Origin: Haemonchus contortus | Taxonomy: Eukaryota; Nematoda; Chromadorea; Rhabditida; Trichostrongylidae | Direction: 5' to 3' | NCBI GenBank assembly: GCA_000469685.2 | Contig: LS997563.1 | Location: 31,553,968-31,617,967, forward strand | Length of the DNA stretch: 64,000 nucleotides | Shown: positions 39,801 through 50,500 of the stretch, in pieces | Position numbering within the stretch: position 1 is the stretch's first letter | Layout of the letters: each line of letters begins with the position of its first letter | Program-made: the position numbers and the translations under genes | Notes under the pieces: generated by a model | The model's database searches: none | What the model was told of the DNA's origin: nothing | Seen by the model: the letters and a program-made list of their open reading frames with translations, nothing else

Positions 39801-42800
39801 ATTTACCAGTTGACAAGGGCGTGTTTGATCATCGTCTCGTGCGTGAGAAAGAATTATCTGGAACTTCTGATGACTAACTACTCATGAAAATGGAGTAAAT
39901 AAAACGGGAGGTGAGGCGCCGTATCCCGGCTCTGAGTAATAAACAAGGAAAGAACTTCAGTTTTGATCCTCTGTTTCAAAAGGAGCTTTTCCATTGGATT
40001 TGAGTAGATAAGCTTATTTTCAAGAAACGCATTATATTGGATAGCTTTTATCGCTGAATGCGTCGTGGTAGTCGTAAACAGCACTAGGCCAGCGTGAAAT
40101 TCAATTAATTCCCCATGAGAAACAAAGATTCTGCGATCGATGTGATATCTCAGTGTATGGGGCTCTTATAGATAGAATCGAGCATGCAATAGGCTATACC
40201 AATTATCGCAAGCTTCGCTCGCTAATGATGGCTTTCGAGATGGTGAATGGCTTAGAACCACGCTTCTACGTATCGATCTATTACTACTATATAGATCCGA
40301 AACAGAGCCAAAGCATGGTACTCTTAGGATCCTCATTATCGTGACAAAGACGGGAACTTCACGAGGAAGCTGGAATAGGATACCTCAATGTTCTCAGACT
40401 CACTTTTATTAAAATTCAAAAGGATAAAACCAAGTGAAAAGCAGGCGGGTGTGACGAAAAATCGGAATTCGGTCTACAAAATAGCATGCAGTACCAGTTC
40501 GGCGTTTCTGGTCATCTGTTGCGCGAGCAGTCTGATCAAAGAGGAATGGACCATTTCAATGGCTCGAGTGAGATTTGATCCTATACATCATTTGAGTGAC
40601 AAATGAAGCCTCTTACTACTGTATCACGTCTGCTCTTTAAAAAAACACATTACACAGTATGCATGCGACTGGAGAAGCTTGCAAAACAAATCTATCTACT
40701 ATTCAATCTTTGCCGCTGGCCTTAAGACACCATTGACCTTCTGGCCCTCGAGAATGATTTACACTCGTTGGTATTCCATCGTGTAAGGAGGGACTTATGT
40801 AGCTTCTTATATGTTCGCGAAAACCGAGGAATTAAAAGAAAGGTAACAACCGCATAGAACACTCTTTCAACTGCAGAAAATTGCCAGCAGGTTTTGCATA
40901 AGTCACCTTTCCCTTTTCAGGGCAGGGAGTTGCCATTTAAAAAAACAGATTATGAGAGGAACTGGTGGTGAGAACTAAGTGGTTCAGCCTCCCATTGAAT
41001 AGTATAGATTTTGGGATCCGGATCACTCCATGGTACTAGTATACCAAAGCGAGATAATCATCCCCGTTTGGGCTTTCCGAGAAGTTCGAGGCGGTCTTCT
41101 TCAGATTTCGTCACGTCCTATCGTTTTTCGCCCGATTTTCAGTGCGCTTTGGCCCCAATGGAATGATGCGTTTCTTCGAGCGCTTTACGTGGTCACTGAT
41201 TTTTTTGAATTAGTCACCTGGATGAAACGATCGCCTTTGCCCTTCAATCCCCTTGCCTCACTCGCTTCCACTCTATCAGTGACTGATTGTTGCGCGGTCG
41301 TCATGGCTACACTCTCTAATATCCCGATATATGCCTCATTTCTCTTTTTATTCGCATTGCATGGTGAGCGATAAGTTCTAGCGATGGTTGCCATCCCTGA
41401 GGATTAAATATGGGGCTTCCCACTTCAATCTTTTTTTCAATAACAGGTGGACGAGTTTTCCTTCTATTAAGGACGGAAAACCCTCTCCCAATGCGGGATA
41501 CCACGACATGCTAGTGTCTCTATCTCTAGTCAAATCCTATAAAACCAGATTCGGTAGGATGGGGTGCTAGTAGACTTGCACAGGTGAGCTCGTTTCACAC
41601 CAAGTGGAATGATGCCACTTGCGTCCAAAGTAGGCAATATGCATCCGAACCTTTCTTCATACTTTGCGCCGGCCAGTGGGCGAAAGTCGAAAGGCGGCTG
41701 GCGTCAGTGTCGGTGCCCATTCGATCAATATCCTTCGGTTCAATGACTCAGCCTTGGATTTAATGCTCTGAGGAGCTCCGACGTGCATATTCTGTCTCGT
41801 TTTTTTTCGTATATTAATCGATCATAGCTTTTACATTTATTACTTACAATTACTAGTCTGCGCTGGATATGGCTTTGCCTTCCGTAGACGTTTTTATATA
41901 AAGTTTTCCATATTCCACGGTCAAAGTGACAGTTTTTCCTTGGGCTTGTGTTTTTCAATTCAAAATTACTTATTTACTTGATGGAGAAGCTGAGTGATCC
42001 CACAACTACTTTGTAGGTAGTGTTCATCAAAGAAGTCTTCTAAACAACCGTTGCGTATATAATCTCATGACTTTAATTATTGCACTAGTACCACAATGAA
42101 TTAACTGCGGTGAATGACTGGCACCCGAACTGTTCGAGCAGTGCTGCCGCCCCTAATTTCCCAAGCCTTCCATAAATGAATATTAAAGTATGTACTCGCA
42201 TTGAGCTTTTTATTCCATGCTCCCCAGTTTTCCTCAAACTTTTCGTCTTCACGAAGGGTTCTTTGTACTCGCAGTGATGGAAAAGCCCTCATAACGTCCT
42301 TCTGTGATTAGCAAATCAGCGACTTCCTTCCGCTTCCCAAAGATCTTCAGAGATTCTTTTCTCGCCCTATTTCCGGGATGCTCCTTGATCATTTTCGCGC
42401 TCATGACAGCCGTGCCGCTTATCTCAGCGCTTAACGAGATCATGACACTTATAACCGGTCCTAAATAGAGCGAAACAACTCAGCAATAGACGAAATTGTG
42501 TGCGACATCGAGCACTGCAAATGTTGTAGAGATAGAAGACGTTATGGAAGGAATACTTGTACGTAGTAAATAACGTGATTACTGAGAGCAACTTTCTTTC
42601 GAACTTTCCTCGAAGCACTCCTCTTACAATTAGCATGTGTTCGAGATGAACCAACCATACCCCCGCTCTGGAAGTTAGGTTATGTTTAAGAGTAGCTGGT
42701 CGATCACTTCCCAACCTTGAAAATGAAACCAGCTACTGCATGGTCCCGTCAAGAAACACGGTCGTAGATTCAGTTCGCGTCTTTTCACCGTAATGCCAGG

Positions 42801-42835
42801 CGTAAACAATCATTGAAATAACCTCTGCTTCAGAA
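33838..42835. other. Gene-poor stretch; no supported gene
   Basis: A GTAAGT donor after a pyrimidine-rich, GC-richer block (about 33600-33837) may end a 5' untranslated exon (see findings). The longest open frame of the window outside the main gene, 192 codons at 36155-36733 (plus), has no domain. A small inverted repeat (CCCAAAACGACAC at 39278-39290 against 39372-39384) and a (TCTA) microsatellite near 34237 are present. No other structure is supported. Confidence 0.4.
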
Positions 42836-42987
42836 TGGCTGCATTCAGAGTTTGCGATGTCAAAACGCTGGCAGTTTTTGCACTGGCCAAGGCCGCTTGC
42901 GGTGGTTCGATAACGATAATTTGACCGTGACAGCGGCGATGGGTGGCCAACTGTACGCGGTACCTACGCAAACTCTGAATGCAGCCA
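42836..42987. mobile_element. 152-bp MITE with 21-bp perfect terminal inverted repeats
   Basis: TGGCTGCATTCAGAGTTTGC begins at 42836, and the exact reverse complement of the 21-base terminus ends at 42987. The interior is GC-richer than the surroundings and non-coding. Confidence 0.85.
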
Positions 42988-43013
42988 ATTCCGCGTTTTC
43001 GCGGCTAATACAA

Positions 43014-43075
43014 GTTATTTTATTCTCGGAAGTAATTTGAGAAATATTTCAAATCATTACCGAGGATAAAATTAA
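43014..43075. repeat. Imperfect 60-bp hairpin
   Basis: TATTTTATTCTCGG followed by AGTAATTTGAGAAATATTT faces AAATATTTCAAATCATTACC and GAGGATAAAATTA. It lies 27 bases beyond the MITE at 42836-42987. Confidence 0.7.
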
Positions 43076-46000
43076 ATTATAGTCAAAAAACCATGCGTTT
43101 AAACATTTCCCCAATTTCCAATTATTCGCAGGAGTATGAATGAATAATTTGAAAAATATCTGAGGGAGTGTTTGAATCGGATTCAGAGATTCTTTCTTCG
43201 TCTAAATTTGCAGAGAAACATGCGATCGTGAGCAATCTCATTGACAAAAATGCGTAAATAATTCAAATTGAATTTCATTGTCACGCGATTGCCGGAGAAT
43301 GGAATGAAAATATTTTTGGTACCAGTCACTACATGACTGTAATTCTAGCATGTACACCGATAACACCCACGTTTTACGCCCATAATCAATCCCACGGCGA
43401 AATACACGATTGCCCACGTGACTAGATGAAATAATCTCATGCCCTCCTGTGGGGCTGACTTATTACTTGCATACCTTCTCATGTTTCATTAATTCACTCG
43501 ATGACTGTAAATGCCTATCGTGGGAGGCTAATCTACTTTCCTATGACACCCAATTCCCCAGCTACATCCTTCTCTTGCTCATCATTTGAAGTCTCATCAT
43601 TTTCCAGTAACAACGTAGTGCTGAGCCATGAAAATCCTCCTGAAAACAACAGAAAAAGTCCACGTAGGCGTAAAATCGAGCACATTTCGTGTACTGTCCA
43701 ACGATGCAATTCATGTTACGCCTCATTTTCTTTAGTGCATGATGCGTTTCTATGGGAGATTTGCATCGTTATTCCCTTTTAAGTAGGTAGTACCCTGGCA
43801 GGATGCTGTTGGATTTCTAACGTGCTATTTACATGGTTAGATGTTTATAGTTCGAACTCACTGTACATTTAATTTCCATTCATACTACAGTGTCCTTTAC
43901 ACCTTTCTATTTTAAAACCTCCGTTTCTATTGGCAACGGTTTTTTGTATTAAATGAGTAGAAATAATAATGTCCACCCTTCTGTGACGTTGCAGTACTTC
44001 TAGTGTCTATTCATACCTTACAACATGCTCTTTTAAAGCGAATATTTTTCTTGTAGGTCCGTCTCCGTTCACCAGGCCCAGTAAATAAGAGGTTTAGCCG
44101 GCGACTGCAGCATTGTTTTTTGCAAAATCATTCTAGAATTTATCAATGCGAGGAAAATTGTGGGGGCCACGATTTTTAGCACCAGCTATTGAGTGGCTTT
44201 TGTTTGTTGTCGTAAGGAAACTACCTCCAGTGAATTAGAAAAACAAGAGTTCAAGGATAGGCTGTATACCGGAATATCCCTTTGTCGTGCCGTACCCAGA
44301 GCTTCAAATCTTAACCAGCTGTGATACTCAATGTAATTCGGTCCGTTACGATCGTGAGTACTTTGAGTTGCACCACTGGAATAACTAGTAGGCTAAATAG
44401 GTCCAACTTTCTGACATCGCACAGTTATTTTTCGTGCACTCCTTTTTGAGCTACGCAGTTAATAGAACTGTTTGGAATAGCGACTACTTGCGGGATTTAA
44501 ATTCCGAGAGCAGTTTTGTTCTCGCTTTATGAAAATCGTGTGTTCACGTGGTAATTTGGAAGGAAGATGTTATTTAATGCTGATCATGTACATGTTTTCT
44601 TTGATATAGCTTTCATTCTTCTTGAATGAATGTGGTTGTGTCCAATTTTTTAACTTTTCGGCTTTTCAAATCTCTTAAACATCGAAAAGACGTTTAGTGT
44701 AACAGAGGTACAATCAGTTACTGAAAACTGGTCATTATGAATATTTCCATTCCTTGCTCCCGGAAGTCATACTTGAAGATTGGAGGCAAAAAAGCAACCG
44801 AACGTGCCAAAAACTTAGTTCAGTTCTATGTGGGTGCAAGCAAATATTTTTAAGTGGAGGTGATGTAAATTCTGCTTGGGTATTGGCCATTTACGTTTGT
44901 AGTAAACGAAGTCAAATCGTACATGGTGGTTGTCCATATATAGTAAACCAGAACAATGTCCGCGCAACAATTTCCTGCCCTTGCAATTGCCTTCTATTCA
45001 GTGTCTTCGATAGTGCACATATTCGATGAAAAAATGAGCAATCACGCCACTTCTAGGCGCTATCGAACTCAAAATCAAGGTTACGGGAGTTAAATTACCA
45101 TACAGCCTTTCACGGGGAAACACCTGGCTATTAAAATTCGTACCTCTGAGATTCACTTCACCATCGTGCCATTTCTTCCCTACGTTGTGTTTCTTGACAA
45201 CTCCCATTATCTTACGTTTCATTCGGCTGTCGTTTTTGCTTATCTTAAATACACCCGAATCACTATGCCGAGGCTGTTCATGTTTATCGCATGGACCCAC
45301 TCGCAAATGCTTTATTCAGCTGCAGTGGTTCGCTCTTTTGTCATGACCCGCAGTTTCGTTGATCACAGCAAAACCTACTGTCAATCTCTTTCTTTCAAAT
45401 ATAATAACTGCGAGTTATTAGTGAAGAGAGACAGGAGTAGGGCTGCAGAGAGGTGGAATTGTATGTAGGGTGGAATAGTTAGAACGTTGCAACCCCGCCC
45501 ATATTAACGGAACTGCTATCCGACTTTTTTCCAGGTCTATGACCTTGGGTAATACTGAAATCAAAGATTATGATATTCTCTCTGATTGATTAGAAAAGCA
45601 GCGATTGGAAAATTGCAGAGTGTTGATCGATGGGTACGCTTTTAATGGCAGCTATTTATTGGAGACTCACGATTCTACAAAGGTGCAATCAGGAGCGCCA
45701 TTGCTGTTTCAACGAATATCTGTTAGAAGTCCCTTGTGAGGTCAGTATGCTGGAACTACGTCACTGCGCACGCTAACCTCTTCGTTACGCTCGCTGTAGC
45801 AACCTCTCTGTTTTCGTATTTTATTAGTTTTCATACAAGTCCTCGCTCCTTCGTGAATCTGATTCCGAACCTAACAAAGAAGGTTGAATGCCCTCCCCTC
45901 TCACCCACCTCATCTACTGCAATCGAAATGGCAAAGTGTGCAGTGTCCGTTACCAAGGCTCAGCTATATCATCTAAATGGGTGACGACGTCAATGGCACC

Positions 46001-46645
46001 TCCTGACCCTTACCGTACATTTGTGCGTTGCCAAAATCTTATTCTCAGGGCTTTGAGCTCCCATTTGTGAGCGACACCTGTGGAGGAAGGTGTGTTTTTC
46101 AGCTGTGGCGTTTGGATATTTTTCTGCAAGTCACTTCCTTAAAAACTTTGAAAAGCAATTTGTATAATTCAGAACATTTTGCTAAACAGTTGCTCTTTTT
46201 GAAACATGGATATTTCTGTAATACCGTTCCTCGGTTGTGCAGAGGTTTTAGAAAGCGCCTTTCTATAATCATGAATAATGGACACCTCCATTTTTGCCTT
46301 CTTTTCTGGGAGGTAAGCCTACTGGTGTAATCGTTGCTGTAATGAACCAATATCAACTTAATCTCTTTTTTATGGGTCATTTATATCGAACCAGCCCACA
46401 CATCTCGAGGTGATAGATGTTCTTTTTACTCATTCCGATTTATACCTGTGGATCGACTTTTACTGTGGTAGAGACAGTCGTTTCAGAACCACTTCCGTTC
46501 AGGACCTTACGGATGATGCTCTCCTAAAAGCGCACCTATTTGAGTTTTCGTGTCTTTAAAGGCCATACACTTTACTTAATCAAGAGTCTTTATTTCGATA
46601 GGTTGCTGCTCCTCACCTCATGGGTGATGTCTCCAAAATTTTTTG

Positions 46646-46656
46646 CCCCCCCCCCC
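46646..46656 (-). repeat. C11 (G11 on minus strand) homopolymer run
   Basis: Eleven consecutive C after TTTTG. It is the only run of this class here with the G-rich strand on the minus strand. Confidence 0.9.
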
Positions 46657-47459
46657 TTCCCTTTTACAATGAAAAACTATTCGAGGGATTCCTCGACTTA
46701 GAGCGAAGCTCATGGCCTAGAAATGAATGCTCTGTTTTCTTAGACTAATTCACCCAACGTTTGTAGCTATGCAAATTGTTCTGGCTACGAGCTTGGTTGT
46801 CAATAATATTTCAGTCGCCTGGTCGATGCATGATGCTGGTTTCAAAGCTTGAAATTAGCTTTTTTCTACTAATTAACCTTCGGTGTGAGTCTGCTTTATG
46901 TGGTGCAGAACCTCATTGTTTCAATTGCTTCCTATTTGCCTCATTCATTCTTATCTGCTTTAGAAGCTATCTCCCAAGCTGTACTCCGTTGAAGGAGTTT
47001 TTTGAACTTGTATGGAGAGTAATCAATGAAATACCACTACCAACCAGCTGACATTAGGCCTGAGGTTCATAGGATAATTTCCACAGTAGTTCGAACTCGT
47101 GGTTCATTGTTGTACTCGTGAGAAACTGCATTGTAATTATCGGAAATGAGAATACCAGCTATTCGCAGTGGTACGTACGATTGCGCGCTCCGCGGTTACT
47201 TGTTTTGCACGCAAAGCGTTTCTAGCGGGGCGCACTTTTCTTTCATTGTTTGTACAACTGATTCATCACGATTTTTTTCTGCTTAAAGCCCTTTTATGGA
47301 AGTTCTCTTTGGTTCGTTCCGTAAACCATATCAGGTTAAAATGAATTCAGATTACTGTAGTTGAGTTTTCGCCGTGATCCTTTATTGCAAGTTTCGCTCG
47401 CTCGTTCTTTATTGTGCGTTGACCTTGATTTTGATTTGAATTTTTGGATATTTTGATTT

Positions 47460-47475
47460 GAATTTTTGAATTCAG
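47460..47475 (+). promoter_or_regulatory. 3' splice acceptor just upstream of the start codon (probable trans-splice site)
   Basis: GAATTTTTGAATTCAG ends at 47475, fifty bases before the ATG at 47526, with no recognisable coding exon just upstream. In nematodes this arrangement commonly marks a spliced-leader addition site. A cis-spliced non-coding first exon further upstream is the alternative. Confidence 0.55.
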
Positions 47476-47482
47476 ATAAGAA

Positions 47483-47497
47483 ATGTCGCCTTTGTGA
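47483..47497 (+). other. Four-codon upstream ORF in the 5' untranslated region
   Basis: ATG TCG CCT TTG TGA lies between the acceptor at 47475 and the presumed start at 47526, in a different frame. Its ATG has a reasonable context (AAGAAATG). It would be translated first on a trans-spliced message and could dampen translation of the main frame. Confidence 0.5.
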
Positions 47498-47525
47498 GCA
47501 TAGTTCCCTCTGTCAATTGCTTCCG

Positions 47526-50500
47526 ATGGAGGGACCTCCGCTGGTGACTCGTCACTCGCTTGATGATGAAGATGTACACGGTAAGTTAAGAAATCCGTTT
47601 AACTCCTTAGGTTTTAAGCCGCTCGTCTGTTAAAAATCGCGCTTAGCCGAGCCATGAATATAATATTAAAGTGTAGGCTCTGAATCAATCCCTGTAATTT
47701 TTATTATATGTATCTTCTATGATACTTTTATCAGGTCTGGGGTACGGTGTTGGTGATGCTAGCAATGGACCGTTTTCCACTACTCTTTTGGAACCAAATG
47801 TACATGACGTGATGAGCATGGAGCTCGCTCATCACGAAATGGGCGGTATGTTCAGACCGAATGTTTTTGCTGTTATAGCTTTAAAAAAAGCTGCTGCGGT
47901 CCATAGCAGAGTTTTGGGGGTTTTGCAGCTGTTATAAATTGAAGCTATCGTACCCTTTTTTAGGCTATTTGGATCCACGGAGTTTTGGTGGAGGATCATT
48001 GGGATTCGATGATTATAACGGTACGCTTGCTATCGCTTCTCATCTCAAGACTAGCAGGCATTCCAGTCTACCTATTCGCATTAAATTGGACACTTTAGGC
48101 TCATCGTCCTTGTATGATGTGAACAGCGCATTTGGAGATGACATGTCCAGTGATCAGAAGAGTTTATTCGGCAATGACGCTGTTCCTTTCGCTCAATGTG
48201 TGTATTTTTTCTGGTGATATAGACTTGTTCGAGCATGGATGCTTTCATACTTCGCGCTGGACTATGCCGAAAGGCGGAAGGGTGTTAGGGACTATAAATA
48301 TATCACAGGGTCTATACTAGGCTTTAACGCATTCGAGCTCAAACATGCCTGTGCATTAATGAGCTATGGATGTTAAAACGGTAATTTTTTCAAATGCATA
48401 GAAAGACTTCGGCTCATCGCCAATGCAAAGTATGAATCAGATAAAAGACGGGGCAGTGAGGGTTCTTTCGAACATCTTATTTTCTTATTCTCATTTTTTG
48501 ACATTATTCCACTGAAGAGAGCAGTCTCTTTCAGTGAATCCCACTCCTCAAGTGAAAACAAGCGGCCGAACAGAGCTCGTTGCAACAGTTCAGAATAACA
48601 AATACGATAATGCTGTTGTAAGGTCAGTCGCTTTGCTGTAACAAAACCCTGAACGGGTTTCCCAGTTGTGTAAAATTGTTTGAAATGAATAACTTCAACT
48701 TTTCAGGTATGACCAACCACGAAATGTGCCCACGTACCCTGTAAAAACTGCTGATCCTTCTACATGCACTCAATATGCTCCAGTCAGAACTCTGCTAAGG
48801 TACTAGACAGTAATATTGATTGTTTTTTCTTTCCTTCCCAAAAATGAGTCACTTTTTCCAGTTCCACCATGAAGTCCCACGGCACTCCCAGTCGACGAAC
48901 AGCGTCTCGTAGCGCACAGAAAAAAGAAGCGATCGATCCGAAGAGGGTAGAAGACGAAGTAGCCAGGTGCGACATTTCTTCCGTAATTTTGAATCATTAT
49001 CTTCAAAACGTCAAATTGAGTGCTGATCACAACACGCCTCGTAAACTGGGAATGCTTGAAAGGCTCCAAAGACGTTCATCACCATTTATAGTAGTTAATA
49101 GACTTTCTCTCTGCTATACCGGGCAAAATTGGGTAGATATTCAAAAAGAGTATTTGCATTTGATGTTTGAAATAAAAATTCAAAGTCAATGGCGTCATAA
49201 AATACGTTTCTTAATTAGTGCCAATAATCCCATGATTTATGTTATTCCATTTATTTTCTCCAGAAATGTGTCGCAAATTTTATCGGCAACAAAACAGCAA
49301 CGTCTCGCAATGGAAGCTCAACAGCGCAGCGGGGCTGTTGCACCACAACCTCCTCGAATCGCCTACGCTTGTCCTGACTGTCACAAAACTGTAACTAGTA
49401 CTAGAAACTTGCAGGTACTCGATCGTTGTTTACTGTTGAAGTGACTATTTCCATTGACGATCTCATTATGGGATGTTTAGCGTCATCGTCAAACTTGTCC
49501 TGCTAGAATGGGTAACGGCGTTACTTCACTGGGAATGCCTTCATCCACAGTATCCACATCTTCCGTTGCAATATGCCCATCGTCTACCTCGGTGATGATA
49601 TCACCAACATCGTCGTATTCTAACCTTTCTTATTCTAACTACAACCTCGTAGGCGTTTTTTTCTGATACGACTGTAAAATTCATGTTATGAACTGGCCTT
49701 GCTTTCCAGTCTACTGATGATCAACAGTACGCGGACTGGTCTCGCAGCAATAGTTATTCCGCCCCGCAATCTGTATCTAGTCAACACGAACGTTGTTTGA
49801 ACGAGCCAGCTGATCAACTGGGTACACTGGATCCTAATAGGTAAGATTCTCATTCCTACCGATTGTTCATAGTTCTTGGGACTTTTAGAGCCATAAGAGT
49901 GGTGTTCAATTTTAGCATCTCATGTCGCCTCGAGGATGCTTGCTTGCATCCCCTATCTCTGGACCTCGATGAACCCCGAGCTCTTTCTAGTAGCGGTTCG
50001 ACAAGTTCTGCCTCCACGGGAACGCATTCCTCTGGTACTATATTTATGTAAGTTTCAGGCGATGGTCCCATCATTCTATATCTTTCCGAAGTTAAGGAAT
50101 CTGATTCGTTTATTTTCAGATGTGAATCATGCAAGAAATCAGTATCTTCATTGCGTAGTTTGAAACGTCATCACACTACGTGCAAACAATACATTGCCGA
50201 AAATGGCCCTCCACTCGACAGCGAGTGGGTTTTCTCTTTATTCTTTGGCTCTGAATCTCGTATAAATTTTATCTCAATTTCGCTTTACTCTCATTATTTT
50301 CAATTGATATCAACTTTCTCCTTGCTTCTCAACGTTTGAGCACGAGCGAGTGTTTGTTTGCAATTTATTCGTTTGAATTCGAGTGAGATCAGCCAACTGA
50401 AGAAAAAAGCTCTTTCGCTTTCACTTTGTTGAATGGACATATTGCAGCCTTAGACCAGTTGCTCTCATTATAATTTATGTAAGATAGCTTTGTGAGGTTT

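Larger units (their letters stand above)
43076..47475. other. Upstream flank of the zinc-finger/BTB gene; no supported gene
   Basis: No open frame with a recognisable domain. An 11-C run lies at 46646-46656. The last 100 bases before 47475 are T-rich with repeated TTGATTTGAATTTTTG and end in a splice acceptor, so the main gene's promoter, outron or a first intron falls in this stretch. I cannot point to a promoter motif. Confidence 0.4.

Noticed and set aside
48021..48066. Possible 46-base intron (GTACGC...CCAG) within exon 3
   Set aside because: Removing it shifts the frame into a stop after about ten codons. The unspliced reading stays open to a good donor that joins exon 4 in phase.
48869..49444. 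191-codon single frame that looks like an independent gene
   Set aside because: It is exon 6, the open intron 6 and exon 7 of the zinc-finger/BTB gene read through. The splice signals and finger continuity explain it better.
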